Shown: positions 35,731 to 44,633, counted from the stretch's first letter. The stretch is DNA of 64,000 bases from Variovorax sp. HW608 (GCF_900090195.1 NZ_LT607803.1:186001-250000), one strand, 5' to 3'. Notes: generated by a model from the sequence alone, not told the origin. Program-made: numbers and translations.

Positions 35731-37094
35731 ACACCTGGCCTGACGACGACTCTGCGATCGAGCGGCATCTGAAGCACCTGAAGCTGCGCAGCCGCGACAC
35801 AGTAGCGGTCTACCGGTGCGTGCTACGCGGGTTTCAGCGCTTCGTGCGCGAGCGTGACGACCCGAGCGTCGGCATCGCGACGCTGCAGGCCTGGCTGCGC
35901 GATCGTACGGCGCACTGGCAGTCATATCTGGTGCTGCATAGGGCGCGCATCGTCGATCGCTTCCTCGACTTCCTGCAGTCCGAAGCGGCGATCCCGATCA
36001 ACCCCCTTGCCCAGCTGCGCGAGCGCTACGCTCAACGATGGAGCACCCCGGTCGTGCGTGCGCTGTTTGCGGCCGATCCACACGGCACGCTCGAAGCCCT
36101 GCGCCCGCCGCCACGGTTCGCCAGCTTTCTGGGCGACATGCTGCGCCGGCACGTCGAGCTGATGCGCGCCATCGGCTACCGCTATGAGACGCAGTCGGCG
36201 CGCCTGCTGCGTTTCGATCGCTTCCTGCAAGGCCGCCCGGAGCTCGCCGGCCAACCGCCGAAGGTGCTGCTGCAGCAGTGGGCGGCACAGAGCCGGACGC
36301 TGAACGACGCCTGGGAGTGCGAACAGACGGCGCGCACAGTCGCGCGCGCCTGGCGACGACTCGATCCGACCATCGATCTGCCTCCGCCGGATCGGCGGCT
36401 CAAGCGTTGCGCCAAGCAGCAACAGCGCCGCCCCTACATCTACTCCCCGCAGGAGCTACGCCTATTGCTCGACACCGCGGGAAGCTTTCCGTCCCCGTGC
36501 GCACCCCTGCGCCCGCACGCGCTTCACACCATGCTCGTGCTCGCTGGCTGCGCCGGGCTGCGGCTGGGCGAACTCGCGCGCCTCGATCTGCGCGACGTCG
36601 ACTTGGACGCCGGTCTACTCGAAGTGCGCGAGACGAAGTTCTTCAAGTCCCGAGTGCTGCCGCTCAGCGGCAGCGTGATGGCCGTCTTGCGCGAGTATCT
36701 CGACGCCCGGCGCCGGGCCGGCGCACCGCAGGACGGCAGCAGCGGCCTGTTCTGGCATCAGCAGGCCGCGGGCCGCTACTCGCGAGTGATGATCGAGAAG
36801 CTACTTGTCCGGGTTCTTCGGCGAGCCGGGCTCAAGCCGGATCGGGGCAGGTGCGGACCCCGCATCCACGATCTTCGTCACGTATTCGTCGTCTATCGCA
36901 TGCTGGCGTGGTATCGACAGGGCATTTATCCGCAGGCGCGGCTGCCGTACCTGGCGACCTATCTCGGCCACAAGGACATCCATTCGACGCTGGTGTACCT
37001 GACGGTGACTCAAGAGCTTCTGCAACTGGCCAGCGAGCGGTTCCGGCAACTGGCACTGCGCAAGCTGCACGCCACGACGGGAGCAGCGCGATGA
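35727..37094 (+). CDS. ritB: RIT element tyrosine recombinase, second of trio
   Basis: The 455-residue protein has a longer N-terminal DNA-binding region and a C-terminal catalytic domain: R in AGLRLGEL, HxxR in HDLRHVF, H in LGHKDI, Y in TLVYLT. It starts within the stop of the first gene and ends in the start of the third (ATGA overlaps both sides), so the trio is translated as a unit. Confidence 0.88.
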   Translation: MNTWPDDDSAIERHLKHLKLRSRDTVAVYRCVLRGFQRFVRERDDPSVGIATLQAWLRDRTAHWQSYLVLHRARIVDRFLDFLQSEAAIPINPLAQLRERYAQRWSTPVVRALFAADPHGTLEALRPPPRFASFLGDMLRRHVELMRAIGYRYETQSARLLRFDRFLQGRPELAGQPPKVLLQQWAAQSRTLNDAWECEQTARTVARAWRRLDPTIDLPPPDRRLKRCAKQQQRRPYIYSPQELRLLLDTAGSFPSPCAPLRPHALHTMLVLAGCAGLRLGELARLDLRDVDLDAGLLEVRETKFFKSRVLPLSGSVMAVLREYLDARRRAGAPQDGSSGLFWHQQAAGRYSRVMIEKLLVRVLRRAGLKPDRGRCGPRIHDLRHVFVVYRMLAWYRQGIYPQARLPYLATYLGHKDIHSTLVYLTVTQELLQLASERFRQLALRKLHATTGAAR

Positions 37095-38092
37095 AGCCGG
37101 TCGATCCGTTCCCTGCATTGCTGCACGCCTTCTTCTATGAGCGGCTGGTCCAACAGCGCAACGCCTCCGTGCACACGATACGCTCGTACCGCGACGCGTG
37201 GCGACTGTTCCTGCGCTTCGTCGCCGCGCACCGACACTGCCGCGTCACCGACCTCACTCTGCCGGCGCTGAGCGCCGGCGAAGTGGCTGCATTCTTGCAG
37301 TACAGCGAGTGCGATCGGAAGGTGTCGATCGGCACGCGCAACTGCCGGCTCGCGGCGCTACACAGCTTCTTCGCCTTTGTCGCCGAGCGCGAGCCTGCGG
37401 CCGTCGCGCAGTGCGCCGAGGTGCTGCGAATCCCCACCAAGAAGGCACCCAGGCCAGCCCACCGGGACCTCGAGCTGCACGAGATCGAGGCGATCCTGGC
37501 GCAGCCCGACCGTGGCCGACTGGAGGGTCAACGCGACCACGCGTTGCTATGGTTCCTCTACAACACTGGTGCACGTATTCAGGAGGCACTCGATGTCCGT
37601 GTCGCCGATGTTCGCTTCGATACACCACGTTGCGTTCGCCTGTTCGGCAAGGGCCGCAAGGAACGCATTTGTCCGCTGTGGCCGGAGACGGTCGACTTGC
37701 TCTCAGCACTGCTCGAGCGCCAGCCACGCACCGGTGATGAACTACTGTTCGTCAACCGCTACGGGGCACCTCTGGGCGCATCAGGCGTGCGGTTCAAGCT
37801 CGCGCAGTACGTCCGTGCCGCCACCCAAGTGATGCCAACGCTGGCATTGAAGAAGGTTTCGCCGCACGCGTTTCGGCACGCTGCCGCGGTTCATCTACTC
37901 GCCGCTGGAGTCGATGTCGCCGTAATCCGCAGCTGGTTGGGCCATGCGAGCCTTGAGACCACCTATCACTACGCCCAAGCCAACCTGGACACCAAGCGCG
38001 AAGCACTGGAGCGGCTGCAGCCACCACCGACCAAGAAGTCTGCGCCTTGGCGACGCGATGCCAGCCTGCTCGCCTGGCTGGAATCGCTCTGA
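37091..38092 (+). CDS. ritC: RIT element tyrosine recombinase, third of trio
   Basis: The 333-residue protein is the closest in length to XerC/D-type integrases. Catalytic residues fit R in NTGARIQE, HxxR in HAFRHAAA, H in LGHASLE and Y in TTYHYAQ. It ends 71 bp before the right RIT terminus (38164-38190, complement of 34313-34339). Confidence 0.88.
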   Translation: MKPVDPFPALLHAFFYERLVQQRNASVHTIRSYRDAWRLFLRFVAAHRHCRVTDLTLPALSAGEVAAFLQYSECDRKVSIGTRNCRLAALHSFFAFVAEREPAAVAQCAEVLRIPTKKAPRPAHRDLELHEIEAILAQPDRGRLEGQRDHALLWFLYNTGARIQEALDVRVADVRFDTPRCVRLFGKGRKERICPLWPETVDLLSALLERQPRTGDELLFVNRYGAPLGASGVRFKLAQYVRAATQVMPTLALKKVSPHAFRHAAAVHLLAAGVDVAVIRSWLGHASLETTYHYAQANLDTKREALERLQPPPTKKSAPWRRDASLLAWLESL

Positions 38093-38156
38093 CTGCGTGC
38101 AGCCACCAATGCGAAGGAACTGTCCGTCTTGGGCGTGTTCGGATCCAGGGACCACA

Positions 38157-38825
38157 TCAGTTCCTTCGCATTAAACGGTCCTCACGATTACCGGCGAAAT
38201 CAGTAGCTGCTGATTTCGCCGGCACGCCGCCGTAAAAATGCAGTGCCCGCACCATGCCCTCGATCCAGTCGTCCAGGCGTTGCGTGGGCGTCGCGCAGGC
38301 GAACACGCAGCTGGAGGCGGCCATGGCCGAGACGAAGACCTGGGCGCGGGCGCCGTCGCTCAGCGCCACCGTGGAGCCGGCGTAGTCGATGAACATCTTC
38401 TCCCCAGCGCGCCGGTGCTGGCGCATCGAGCGCTTGAGCGTGGCGGCGAAGGCCTTGTAGTGCTCGCAGAACTGCGTGTAGCGCCAGGTGCGGCCCTGCG
38501 GATTCGCCTCCACGTATTCCTGCCACAGCAGCATCAGCGTGACGCCCTTGCGGTCGAGTTCGCGGTGGATGCGGCCCCAGTCGGGAACGACGACGGGCGA
38601 AGCGGCTTGCGAGCGGGGTTGCAGTGCCGTCGAGAGGTGCTGTTCGCCCCAGTGCTGGACGGTGTCCCAGTCGAGGCCGGCGGCGGTGGCCAGTCCGACG
38701 TACTTGGCCACGACGCCCTTGGAGATCTTCAACGTGGCGGCGACTTGCTCGTGCGAGAGCTGCGCGTGCCACTTCAGGCGGAGAACATCTTTGATCATGC
38801 GTAGAGAGAGTTGTTGCTTGGGCAT
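38157..38825 (-). pseudogene. istA: IS21-family transposase IstA, 5' fragment (right arm, inverted)
   Basis: This is the mirror image of the left arm with only a few base differences (for example RRGEDV versus RWGEDV in a second frame, and the spacer of the palindrome). It is truncated at the same codon, GGVPA, and reads out through the core into RIT sequence. Identical truncation points on both sides argue that the arms were made by duplication or copying, not by two independent insertions. Confidence 0.85.
38191..38222 (+). repeat. Crossover-like palindromic core, right copy
   Basis: It is identical on the plus strand to 34281-34312, including the TAGCTG spacer. Exchange between the two would release a 3910-bp circle carrying the three recombinases. 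Confidence 0.65.
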
Positions 38826-39137
38826 CCGCGGCTCGAGGGCAAAAACCGTCGAGGGTAGGAGGCCCGGGGTTGCGTTCTCTACGCAGCACTGCCGGTGGGA
38901 CCAGCGCCCTTGTTATGGGGCGCCGTCACGGCGGTCACGATCGCCGAAATGGCCGGTCACGATCCCGAAACGGTCGGTCACGATGAGCCGAAATGCAGGT
39001 TCGGTCACGATGACCGAAATGCGCGGTCACGATGCCGAAATCGGCGGTCACGATGAACCGAAATACGCACCGAGCAGTCAGCCGTAGAGCAAGGAGCAGG
39101 TCCCATAAAACCCCGACAGAGTATTGGAGGCGCCGTT

Positions 39138-39152
39138 GTGGTAAATTGCCAC
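39138..39152. promoter_or_regulatory. Palindrome before the ParD-like gene, likely autoregulatory operator
   Basis: GTGG-TAAATTG-CCAC, 5 nt before the ATG at 39158, has the position and symmetry of operators used by self-repressing toxin-antitoxin operons. The upstream TAAATT may double as part of the promoter. Confidence 0.45.
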
Positions 39153-39157
39153 ATCCT

Positions 39158-39505
39158 ATGTCCTCAAACTCCATTCGGGTAGGAGCCTCGCTGTTCAAGC
39201 AAGCGCAGCAGGAAGGAGCCCTCATGTCCCGATCGGCTGCGCAGCAGATCGAGTACTGGGCGCGCGTTGGGGCTGCATGTGAAGCCGCGGGACTGACCGT
39301 CGCAGACGTGGCGCGGATGCTGGGCTCAGGCGACACTCAGGGGCGCGTGCAAGCAAGCTCCGAGAAGGAGCTTTGGGCTCTCAAGCGCCAGCAGCAGCGC
39401 CAGGATCTGGCGAGTGTTAAAGGCGGGCGCCATTCGGCCGCAAGCATGAGCTGGTTCTCTGGTGGCCGCGGCAAGAGCGCGAAGCTCGTCGACTCACCGT
39501 ACTGA
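39158..39505 (+). CDS. ParD-like family antitoxin
   Basis: The 115-residue protein's N-terminal SIRVGASLFKQAQQEGALMS then SRSAAQQIEYWARVG is the ParD-like ribbon-helix-helix pattern for non-classical antitoxins. The C-terminal half is polar and probably binds the toxin. The stop overlaps the next start as TGATG. The ATG at 39158 is preferred because earlier in-frame ATGs lie inside the IS21 end. Confidence 0.75.
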   Translation: MSSNSIRVGASLFKQAQQEGALMSRSAAQQIEYWARVGAACEAAGLTVADVARMLGSGDTQGRVQASSEKELWALKRQQQRQDLASVKGGRHSAASMSWFSGGRGKSAKLVDSPY

Positions 39506-40299
39506 TGGCAACAAGCCCAACTCTGCCCTTCGATGAAGCTCCGCTCGATGCGGCGACGGTTGATCTGCTGCTCTCGAACATGGGCGTCGACATGGTCCTC
39601 GTGGGAGGCCAGGCGCTGGCATTCTGGATGGATCGCTACGGCATCAACCCTGACGGTGTCGCGATCTCCAATGACGGCGATGTTTTGGGCAACATTGCTC
39701 GGGCCCATGACCTGGCCGCGGCTATGCGCGCAAGCGTCCTGACGCCGCCCAAGAGAGCCATGACCTCGCTGGTTGGTCAAATTCGCGTGCCCGTCGACGA
39801 CGGCAAGGTGCGCAACATCGACGTTCTTCATAGGCTCTTCACCGTAAGCGGTCTCAGGAAGTCGACCGATTTCACGAACCAGGTGATTCAGGACAGCGTC
39901 AAGGTGGAGTGGCGCCCCGGGCGGTTCATTCGGGTTATGGACCCAATCGATGTTCTCGAATCGCGCGTACAGAACGCCGTAGGCCTATTCGAGGACAAGG
40001 GGCCGCATGTGTTGACGCAGGCGCTGTGGGCGATCGAGGTGGCAAAAGCCGTGCTGCTGAAACTCGCGCGCAATCCGCAAGAGGGCGAACGGTTGGGCAC
40101 GAAACTGCAGCGGATCTACCAACTCGCGAACAGCCAGCCTGGAAAACGCCTTCTCAAGGAGCACCAAATTGAAGTGCTCGATGCCGTTGACCGCGGACAG
40201 CTGCGCACGACGGCTGCGTCTCACGCGCAGCAACTGGACAAGCTAGAGGCGCTTGCGGTCGCCAGACGCAAGACTGCTGCACGCAAGCTGGCGCCTTGA
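39505..40299 (+). CDS. Nucleotidyltransferase-fold toxin partner
   Basis: The 264-residue protein's MVLVGGQALAFWMDRYG segment is the nucleotidyltransferase start motif (GGxAL with downstream acidic residues SNDGDVLG). It pairs with the ParD-like gene in one operon. Such pairs are predicted toxin-antitoxin modules in which the transferase modifies RNA or protein. The target is unknown. Confidence 0.72.
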   Translation: MATSPTLPFDEAPLDAATVDLLLSNMGVDMVLVGGQALAFWMDRYGINPDGVAISNDGDVLGNIARAHDLAAAMRASVLTPPKRAMTSLVGQIRVPVDDGKVRNIDVLHRLFTVSGLRKSTDFTNQVIQDSVKVEWRPGRFIRVMDPIDVLESRVQNAVGLFEDKGPHVLTQALWAIEVAKAVLLKLARNPQEGERLGTKLQRIYQLANSQPGKRLLKEHQIEVLDAVDRGQLRTTAASHAQQLDKLEALAVARRKTAARKLAP

Positions 40300-40877
40300 G
40301 CGAGCCGACCGGCGTCAAAACAACTGCACCTGGTTGGGAGTCCACGCCCTGGCGTTGCGCTTGAGAACGGCAAATCGCCCTCCCCCGGTCGGCTGGCTTG
40401 CATGCCTCAGGAAAACGGCGCCAGGGAGTCTCGAAGAATGACGATCAAGACCACCAGGGAGCGCCTCGACGCTTCTGGCTTCACGCTCGACCGACCGCTA
40501 CCGGCCACCATGCTTCGCGCAGGCCTGTGCCGAATGCAGATTTTTTCCTCCGGCAGGAGGATCGCGGCTGAACACAGTGCCCCTGACGCGGTGTAGAGTC
40601 AGGCCCACGATGGCCCAGCCGGGAGGGGTGACGTGATTGGCTCGAATTCGGCACGCAATCTGATCGTCTGCTGTGACGGCACCGAGAGCATCGCCGACTA
40701 CTGATGCAGCGACCCGGAGGTCGATCCACGCGGATTCTCTTCAACTATCGGTCCGATTTCACCCGCCATTGGGACGACCCGTTACTCATGCGCCGCCATC
40801 GCTTCTTCCCGGAGTACGCGCCCCCCGGGGAGGGAATCCTCCGGGTGGCGGAATAGGTCGCGACCGCAGGCTCGTTC
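40300..40877. other. Gene-poor 580-bp stretch with decayed reading frames
   Basis: No convincing gene was found. A short frame at 40438-40596 (MTIKTTRERLDASGF) has no recognised family. At about 40633-40703 a GTG frame reads NLIVCCDGTE then stops, recalling the start of DUF2235 hydrolases, but only 23 codons survive. At 40731-40856 another short frame (ILFNYRSDFTRHWDD) ends in a stop just before the Toprim gene. The stretch probably holds remnants of deleted genes. Confidence 0.4.
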
Positions 40878-41528
40878 ATGTGTCCTCATGGCAGCGATCC
40901 CTCGTGCATGCCCCGGTCCGGCGAACTACCAGCCGAGCGCCTGGCACGAGCTGGAGCTCTCGAAGGCACGCCAGGCCAGACCTACGTGGAGCGACGCGGC
41001 ATTCCGCTGACGGTCGCCGACGCCGCAGGCCTGCGCTTTGATCCGGACTGGGATGGGCGCGCTGCGGTGGTGGTGGGCATGTACGACCAGGCGGGCATGC
41101 TGGTGTCGGTGCACGGCCGCTACCTCAGCAACCTGCGCAACGAGGACAAGATGCTCACGATCGGCCCAGGCGGCGGCGTCTCATGCGTGGGTGACGGCTG
41201 GCGCGGCGAACCCCTGATCTTCGTCGAAGGCATTTTCGACGCACTGTCGCTCGCCGTCTGCGGATACAGTGGTGTGGCAACCATCGGAAGGTGGGCACCT
41301 TGGTTGCCGCAGGTCTGCGCCGGTCGCTTGGTGTGGCTGGGCTTTGATGCTAACCGGCCCGGCGAGCACGAGGTGGCCGCATATGCGCGGCGACTACCGC
41401 AGGTACGCCGATTGCTGCCGCCACCGCGCTGCAAGGACTGGAACACGGCGCTGTGCAAGCGCGGGCCGGCCACCGTAGCACGCTGGCTACGCAACAGCCT
41501 CACATTCGCGGATACTGCGGACGCATGA
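40878..41528 (+). CDS. Toprim-domain protein (DUF7146/primase-like)
   Basis: The 216-residue protein has an N-terminal segment ([23 protein letters not shown] in pieces, then VSVHGRYL) that follows the DUF7146-type layout seen in mobile-element primases. A Toprim domain has E117 ([11 protein letters not shown]) and D157-x-N159 (GFDANRPG); the usual second acid is Asn here. The zinc-finger and polymerase parts of a full primase are absent, so it is either a stand-alone Toprim nuclease-like enzyme or a remnant. The exonuclease gene starts within its stop (ATGA). The true start is uncertain. Confidence 0.65.
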   Translation: MCPHGSDPSCMPRSGELPAERLARAGALEGTPGQTYVERRGIPLTVADAAGLRFDPDWDGRAAVVVGMYDQAGMLVSVHGRYLSNLRNEDKMLTIGPGGGVSCVGDGWRGEPLIFVEGIFDALSLAVCGYSGVATIGRWAPWLPQVCAGRLVWLGFDANRPGEHEVAAYARRLPQVRRLLPPPRCKDWNTALCKRGPATVARWLRNSLTFADTADA

Positions 41529-42094
41529 ACGAGAAGACTCGAACCGAGATCTACGTCAGCACCGATGTCGAAGTCGACGGCCCAATCCCCGGCCCCCACT
41601 CGATGCTGAGCTTCGCGTCTGCCGCCTACCTCGCGGACAAGACCCTGGTGACCACCTTCTCGGCCAACCTGGTGCCGCTTCCCGAGGCCACAGGCCACCC
41701 AGACACGATGGCTTGGTGGGCACAGCATCCCGAAGCTTGGCAAGCATCGCGTACCGACCAGCGCCAGCCGCAGGTTGCGATGGTCGATTTCACCGCGTGG
41801 CTCGATGACCTGCCCGGGCTACCAGTGTTCGTCGGCTACCCCGCTTCCTTCGACTTCATGTTCGTCTATTGGTACCTCATGCGCTTCGTCGGACGCAGCC
41901 CTTTCAGCTTCTCGGCGCTCGACCTGAAGACCATGGCCATGGTTATGCTACGTCGAGACTTCCGCCGAAGCACCAAGAGCGCGATGCCGAAGAGATGGTT
42001 TGACGACTTGCCGCACAGCCACGTGGCGCTTGACGACGCCATCGAGCAAGGCGCACTCTTTTGCAACATGCTCGCGGAGAGCCGGCGACGCTGA
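41525..42094 (+). CDS. DEDDh-type 3'-5' exonuclease-like protein
   Basis: The 189-residue protein has first acids D14 and E16 in STDVEVDGP, a central D in [10 protein letters not shown] and a final H-x4-D in SHVALDDA, giving a DEDDh exonuclease arrangement. The ATGA overlap with the Toprim gene and the 33-bp gap to the radical SAM gene indicate an operon. The substrate (DNA, RNA or nucleotide) is not indicated. Confidence 0.7.
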   Translation: MNEKTRTEIYVSTDVEVDGPIPGPHSMLSFASAAYLADKTLVTTFSANLVPLPEATGHPDTMAWWAQHPEAWQASRTDQRQPQVAMVDFTAWLDDLPGLPVFVGYPASFDFMFVYWYLMRFVGRSPFSFSALDLKTMAMVMLRRDFRRSTKSAMPKRWFDDLPHSHVALDDAIEQGALFCNMLAESRRR

Positions 42095-42127
42095 TGCAGA
42101 CCCGGCGAGCCGGAAAGAGAGGTCCCC

Positions 42128-42997
42128 ATGGAACCGCGCTTGCCATCGACGGTGTGTTTGCGCGTGACGCGCTACTGCAATGCGCGTTGCAGGTTCTGCC
42201 TGGCGCCGCCCGACGGAGTTCACCCTTCTGCCGACATCCTCAAGCAACGTGTGGACTGGCTCGCCAAGCATGGCGTGCGCACCATCCACTTCTGCGGTGG
42301 TGAGCCGACTATCCACCCAGGCTTGCCGGCCTTGCTATCCCACGCGCAGGCCCGCGGCTGCGCGACTCGGCTGACGACTAACGGCATTGTGCTGCCCGAC
42401 GCACTGCTGAGTGCCCTGCGCGCCAACGGCACCGAGGTCAAGCTGAGCCTGCACGGCGACCGCATGCATCACGACACCATCGTCGGACGCCCGGCATTCG
42501 ACCTGGCCACCCAGCACCTGCACAGCCTGATGTCAGGTGGCGTCTCGGCCACTGTACAGACGACGGTGATAGCCGGTGCCGAATGGGTGCTGGACTGGAT
42601 GGCGGACTACTGCCTCGCCCACGGCGTTCGACGTCTGAGCATCCTGCCCTTCATCCCTCGCGGGAACGGCTACCGCGTCCAAGGCGAATACGGACTAACG
42701 ACTACCCAACGCGGCGAATTGCGCGAACGCGTGCGGCGAAAGCGGCACGCACTCCAAGGCCGGCTCGACGTGCGCTGGCTAGACTTCGCATCAAAGTCGC
42801 TGCACGTGGTGGAGGCCGATGGCCGCGTAGTGCTCGAGCGCGCCAGCGAAGCCATGGATACGGTGCTCGGCGCGATTCCTGAGGAGATGGTGGCGAGGAA
42901 GCGAGTGCCGATGAAGGCGGCTGTTCAAGCAGCCCCGGGGACAACCGCACACCTTCGGTGGAAACCACGTGACCTCTTTGACGTGATGCAGCTGTAA
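42128..42997 (+). CDS. Radical SAM protein of the Toprim/exonuclease operon
   Basis: The 289-residue protein has a CxxxCxxC cluster at C17, C21 and C24 (RYCNARCRFC) and the SAM-binding GGEP (CGGEPTIHPG), followed by LTTNGI and VKLSLHGD as in MoaA-like enzymes. No second Fe-S (SPASM) domain is seen. The last 14 residues (RWKPRDLFDVMQL) read like AbiEii toxin sequence, so the native C-terminus may have been replaced by a deletion junction near 42953. Function is unknown. Coupling with two nucleic-acid enzymes suggests nucleotide modification or defence. Confidence 0.75.
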   Translation: MEPRLPSTVCLRVTRYCNARCRFCLAPPDGVHPSADILKQRVDWLAKHGVRTIHFCGGEPTIHPGLPALLSHAQARGCATRLTTNGIVLPDALLSALRANGTEVKLSLHGDRMHHDTIVGRPAFDLATQHLHSLMSGGVSATVQTTVIAGAEWVLDWMADYCLAHGVRRLSILPFIPRGNGYRVQGEYGLTTTQRGELRERVRRKRHALQGRLDVRWLDFASKSLHVVEADGRVVLERASEAMDTVLGAIPEEMVARKRVPMKAAVQAAPGTTAHLRWKPRDLFDVMQL

Positions 42998-43138
42998 GCC
43001 CACGGCGGCATCCCCGATGGCATCCGTCGGGCGTTCATCGTGTATCTGGCAAGCCACAACAGGCCGATTCACGAGGATCTGAAGCACATCATGGCGAAAC
43101 CGAGCCCCTCACAAACCCATGCGAGCGCCCCTCAGTAA
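42953..43138 (+). pseudogene. AbiEii-type nucleotidyltransferase toxin, C-terminal remnant
   Basis: In the radical SAM frame the codons read KPRDLFDVMQL, a TAA, then AHGGIPDGIRRAFIVYLASHN and RPIHEDL up to a stop at 43138. KPRDLFD and AFIVYLASHNRP are typical of AbiEii-family C-termini. A single TAT-to-TAA change would explain the internal stop. No 5' part of the toxin gene or AbiEi antitoxin is present. Confidence 0.55.
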
Positions 43139-43220
43139 CGAACCGAGCACGCACGCCTTCGGATTGCGCCTATCCTTCCAGCCGTGATGCGGAACCCATT
43201 CACAACGAGGAAGACAAGCG

Positions 43221-44516
43221 ATGGCAGCAATCGAACTCTATCGTCAGAAGCGATCCAGCGTCGCAGACGCGGTGCGCCATGTGCGCAACGGTGACACCAT
43301 CATCGTCCCCACCGGCGCCGGCGAGCCTCCGACCCTCCTCACGGCGCTGTCCGAACAGCGCCGCAGCTTCCGGGATGTCAAGGTTTCCCAGATTCTGGCC
43401 GTTCGCAAGTACGACTACATCGACCCGGAAACCGTCGAGCATGTGCGCCACGTGGCGCTCTTCTATGGCGGCGCCACGCGCGCGGGAGGCCAGGCCGGCT
43501 GGATCGATTTCATTCCAAACTATTTCAGCGAGATACCAGCCCAGATCGAGCGCGGCCAGATCGGCGCCGAGGTGGTGTTCAGCCTCGCCTCGCCGATGGA
43601 TGACGAGGGGTACTTCTCGCTGAGCATCGGCACCGACTACACCATGGCCGCCGTGGCCAAGGCCCGCGCCGTGGTGCTGGAAGTCAATCCGAACGTGCCG
43701 TATGCCTTCGGCAACTGCCGCGTACACATCTCTCAGGTCACGGCGCTGATCGAAAGCGAAGAGCCGGTGCTCGAAGTCGGCCTTCCTACCATCGGCCCCG
43801 TGCAGGAAGCCATCGGCAAGCACGTGGCAGATCTGATCGAGGACGGCTCCACGCTCCAGATCGGCTACGGCGGCATTCCCGATGCGGTGGTGATGCAGCT
43901 CACCAACAAGCGCGACCTCGGCATCCACACCGAGATGATCGGTGACGGCATCCTGTCGCTGGTGGAATGCGGCGCCGTCACCAGCCGCAGCAAGAACTAC
44001 CTGCCGGGCAAGATCATCGCCACATTTGCGCTGGGCTCGCGGAAGCTGTATCGCTTCATGCACCGCAACCCGGCGCTGGAAATGCACCCGGTCGACTTCA
44101 CCAACGACCCGATGCTGGCCGGCCAGAACGACAAGCTGGTGTCGATCAACGCGACGCTGCAGGTCGACTTGCTGGGCCAATGCGGTTCGGAAAGCCTTGG
44201 CAGTGCACCCTACTCGGGGACGGGCGGCCAGGCCGACTTCGTGCGCGCCGCCAACCGCTCGCGCGGCGGCAAGTCCTTCATCACGTTGCCTGCCACCGCG
44301 AAGGACGGCACGCTCTCGCGTATCGCGCCCATGCTTTCGCCTGGCACACATGTCACGACCAGCAAGAACGACGTCAACTATGTGGTGACGGAGTTCGGCG
44401 TGGCTCAGCTGCGCGGAAAATCAGCGAAGCAGCGCGCACAGGAGCTCATCGGCATTGCCCACCCGGCGTTCAGGGACGAGCTCAGGAGCCAGGCGAAGGA
44501 AATGCGTCTGATCTAG
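43221..44516 (+). CDS. Acetyl-CoA hydrolase/transferase family (4-hydroxybutyrate or succinyl-CoA CoA-transferase type)
   Basis: The 431-residue family I CoA-transferase has GAGEPPTLL, the LGIHTEMIGDG segment with the catalytic glutamate, and GTGGQADFVRAA near the C-terminus. It starts after GAGGAAG. Enzymes of this group move CoA between carboxylates such as acetate, butyrate or 4-hydroxybutyrate. It stands alone among defence and mobile genes, so it is probably metabolic cargo. The substrate is not determined. Confidence 0.85.
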   Translation: MAAIELYRQKRSSVADAVRHVRNGDTIIVPTGAGEPPTLLTALSEQRRSFRDVKVSQILAVRKYDYIDPETVEHVRHVALFYGGATRAGGQAGWIDFIPNYFSEIPAQIERGQIGAEVVFSLASPMDDEGYFSLSIGTDYTMAAVAKARAVVLEVNPNVPYAFGNCRVHISQVTALIESEEPVLEVGLPTIGPVQEAIGKHVADLIEDGSTLQIGYGGIPDAVVMQLTNKRDLGIHTEMIGDGILSLVECGAVTSRSKNYLPGKIIATFALGSRKLYRFMHRNPALEMHPVDFTNDPMLAGQNDKLVSINATLQVDLLGQCGSESLGSAPYSGTGGQADFVRAANRSRGGKSFITLPATAKDGTLSRIAPMLSPGTHVTTSKNDVNYVVTEFGVAQLRGKSAKQRAQELIGIAHPAFRDELRSQAKEMRLI

Positions 44517-44566
44517 TCACACGTTGCCACTCGTTTGCGCGGCAGCGCGGCGACATGGGCAGTCAG

Positions 44567-44633
44567 TACGTGAGTTTTCATGGTGCTGGTCCGTGAACCG
44601 CTTCACTTACAGTAAAGGTCGGGCAGCAAATTG
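44567..44633 (+). repeat. 67-nt regulatory-like repeat, copy A
   Basis: It matches 52828-52894 at 55 of 67 positions by hand count, with a fully conserved middle GAACCGCTTCACTTACAGT. In copy A it contains GTGAA-CCGC-TTCAC, a short palindrome. It ends 8 nt before the start of the 120-residue gene, the position of a promoter/operator. Confidence 0.55.

Larger units (their letters stand above)
33434..39069. mobile_element. Composite element: RIT recombinase trio between inverted truncated IS21-family arms
   Basis: Two near-identical 906-nt arms (33434-34339 and 38164-39069) face each other in inverted orientation. Each carries an IS21-type terminus (5'-TG...CA-3' outer ends), the multiple terminal repeats and a 5' part of istA. 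Between them lie three overlapping tyrosine recombinase genes. The outer flanks (TTTCC left, CCGAG right) do not match, so no target duplication remains. The left end cuts the cap2-like gene, whose missing part is not at the right end. This indicates a deletion or rearrangement after insertion. Confidence 0.85.

Noticed and set aside
40402..40596. 64-codon open frame in the gap before the Toprim gene
   Set aside because: There is no family similarity, no good ribosome-binding site, and it lies in a region of broken frames.
43221..44516. CoA-transferase as part of the nicotinate pathway
   Set aside because: It lies 14 kb away inside the accessory island among unrelated genes, so a functional link is not supported.
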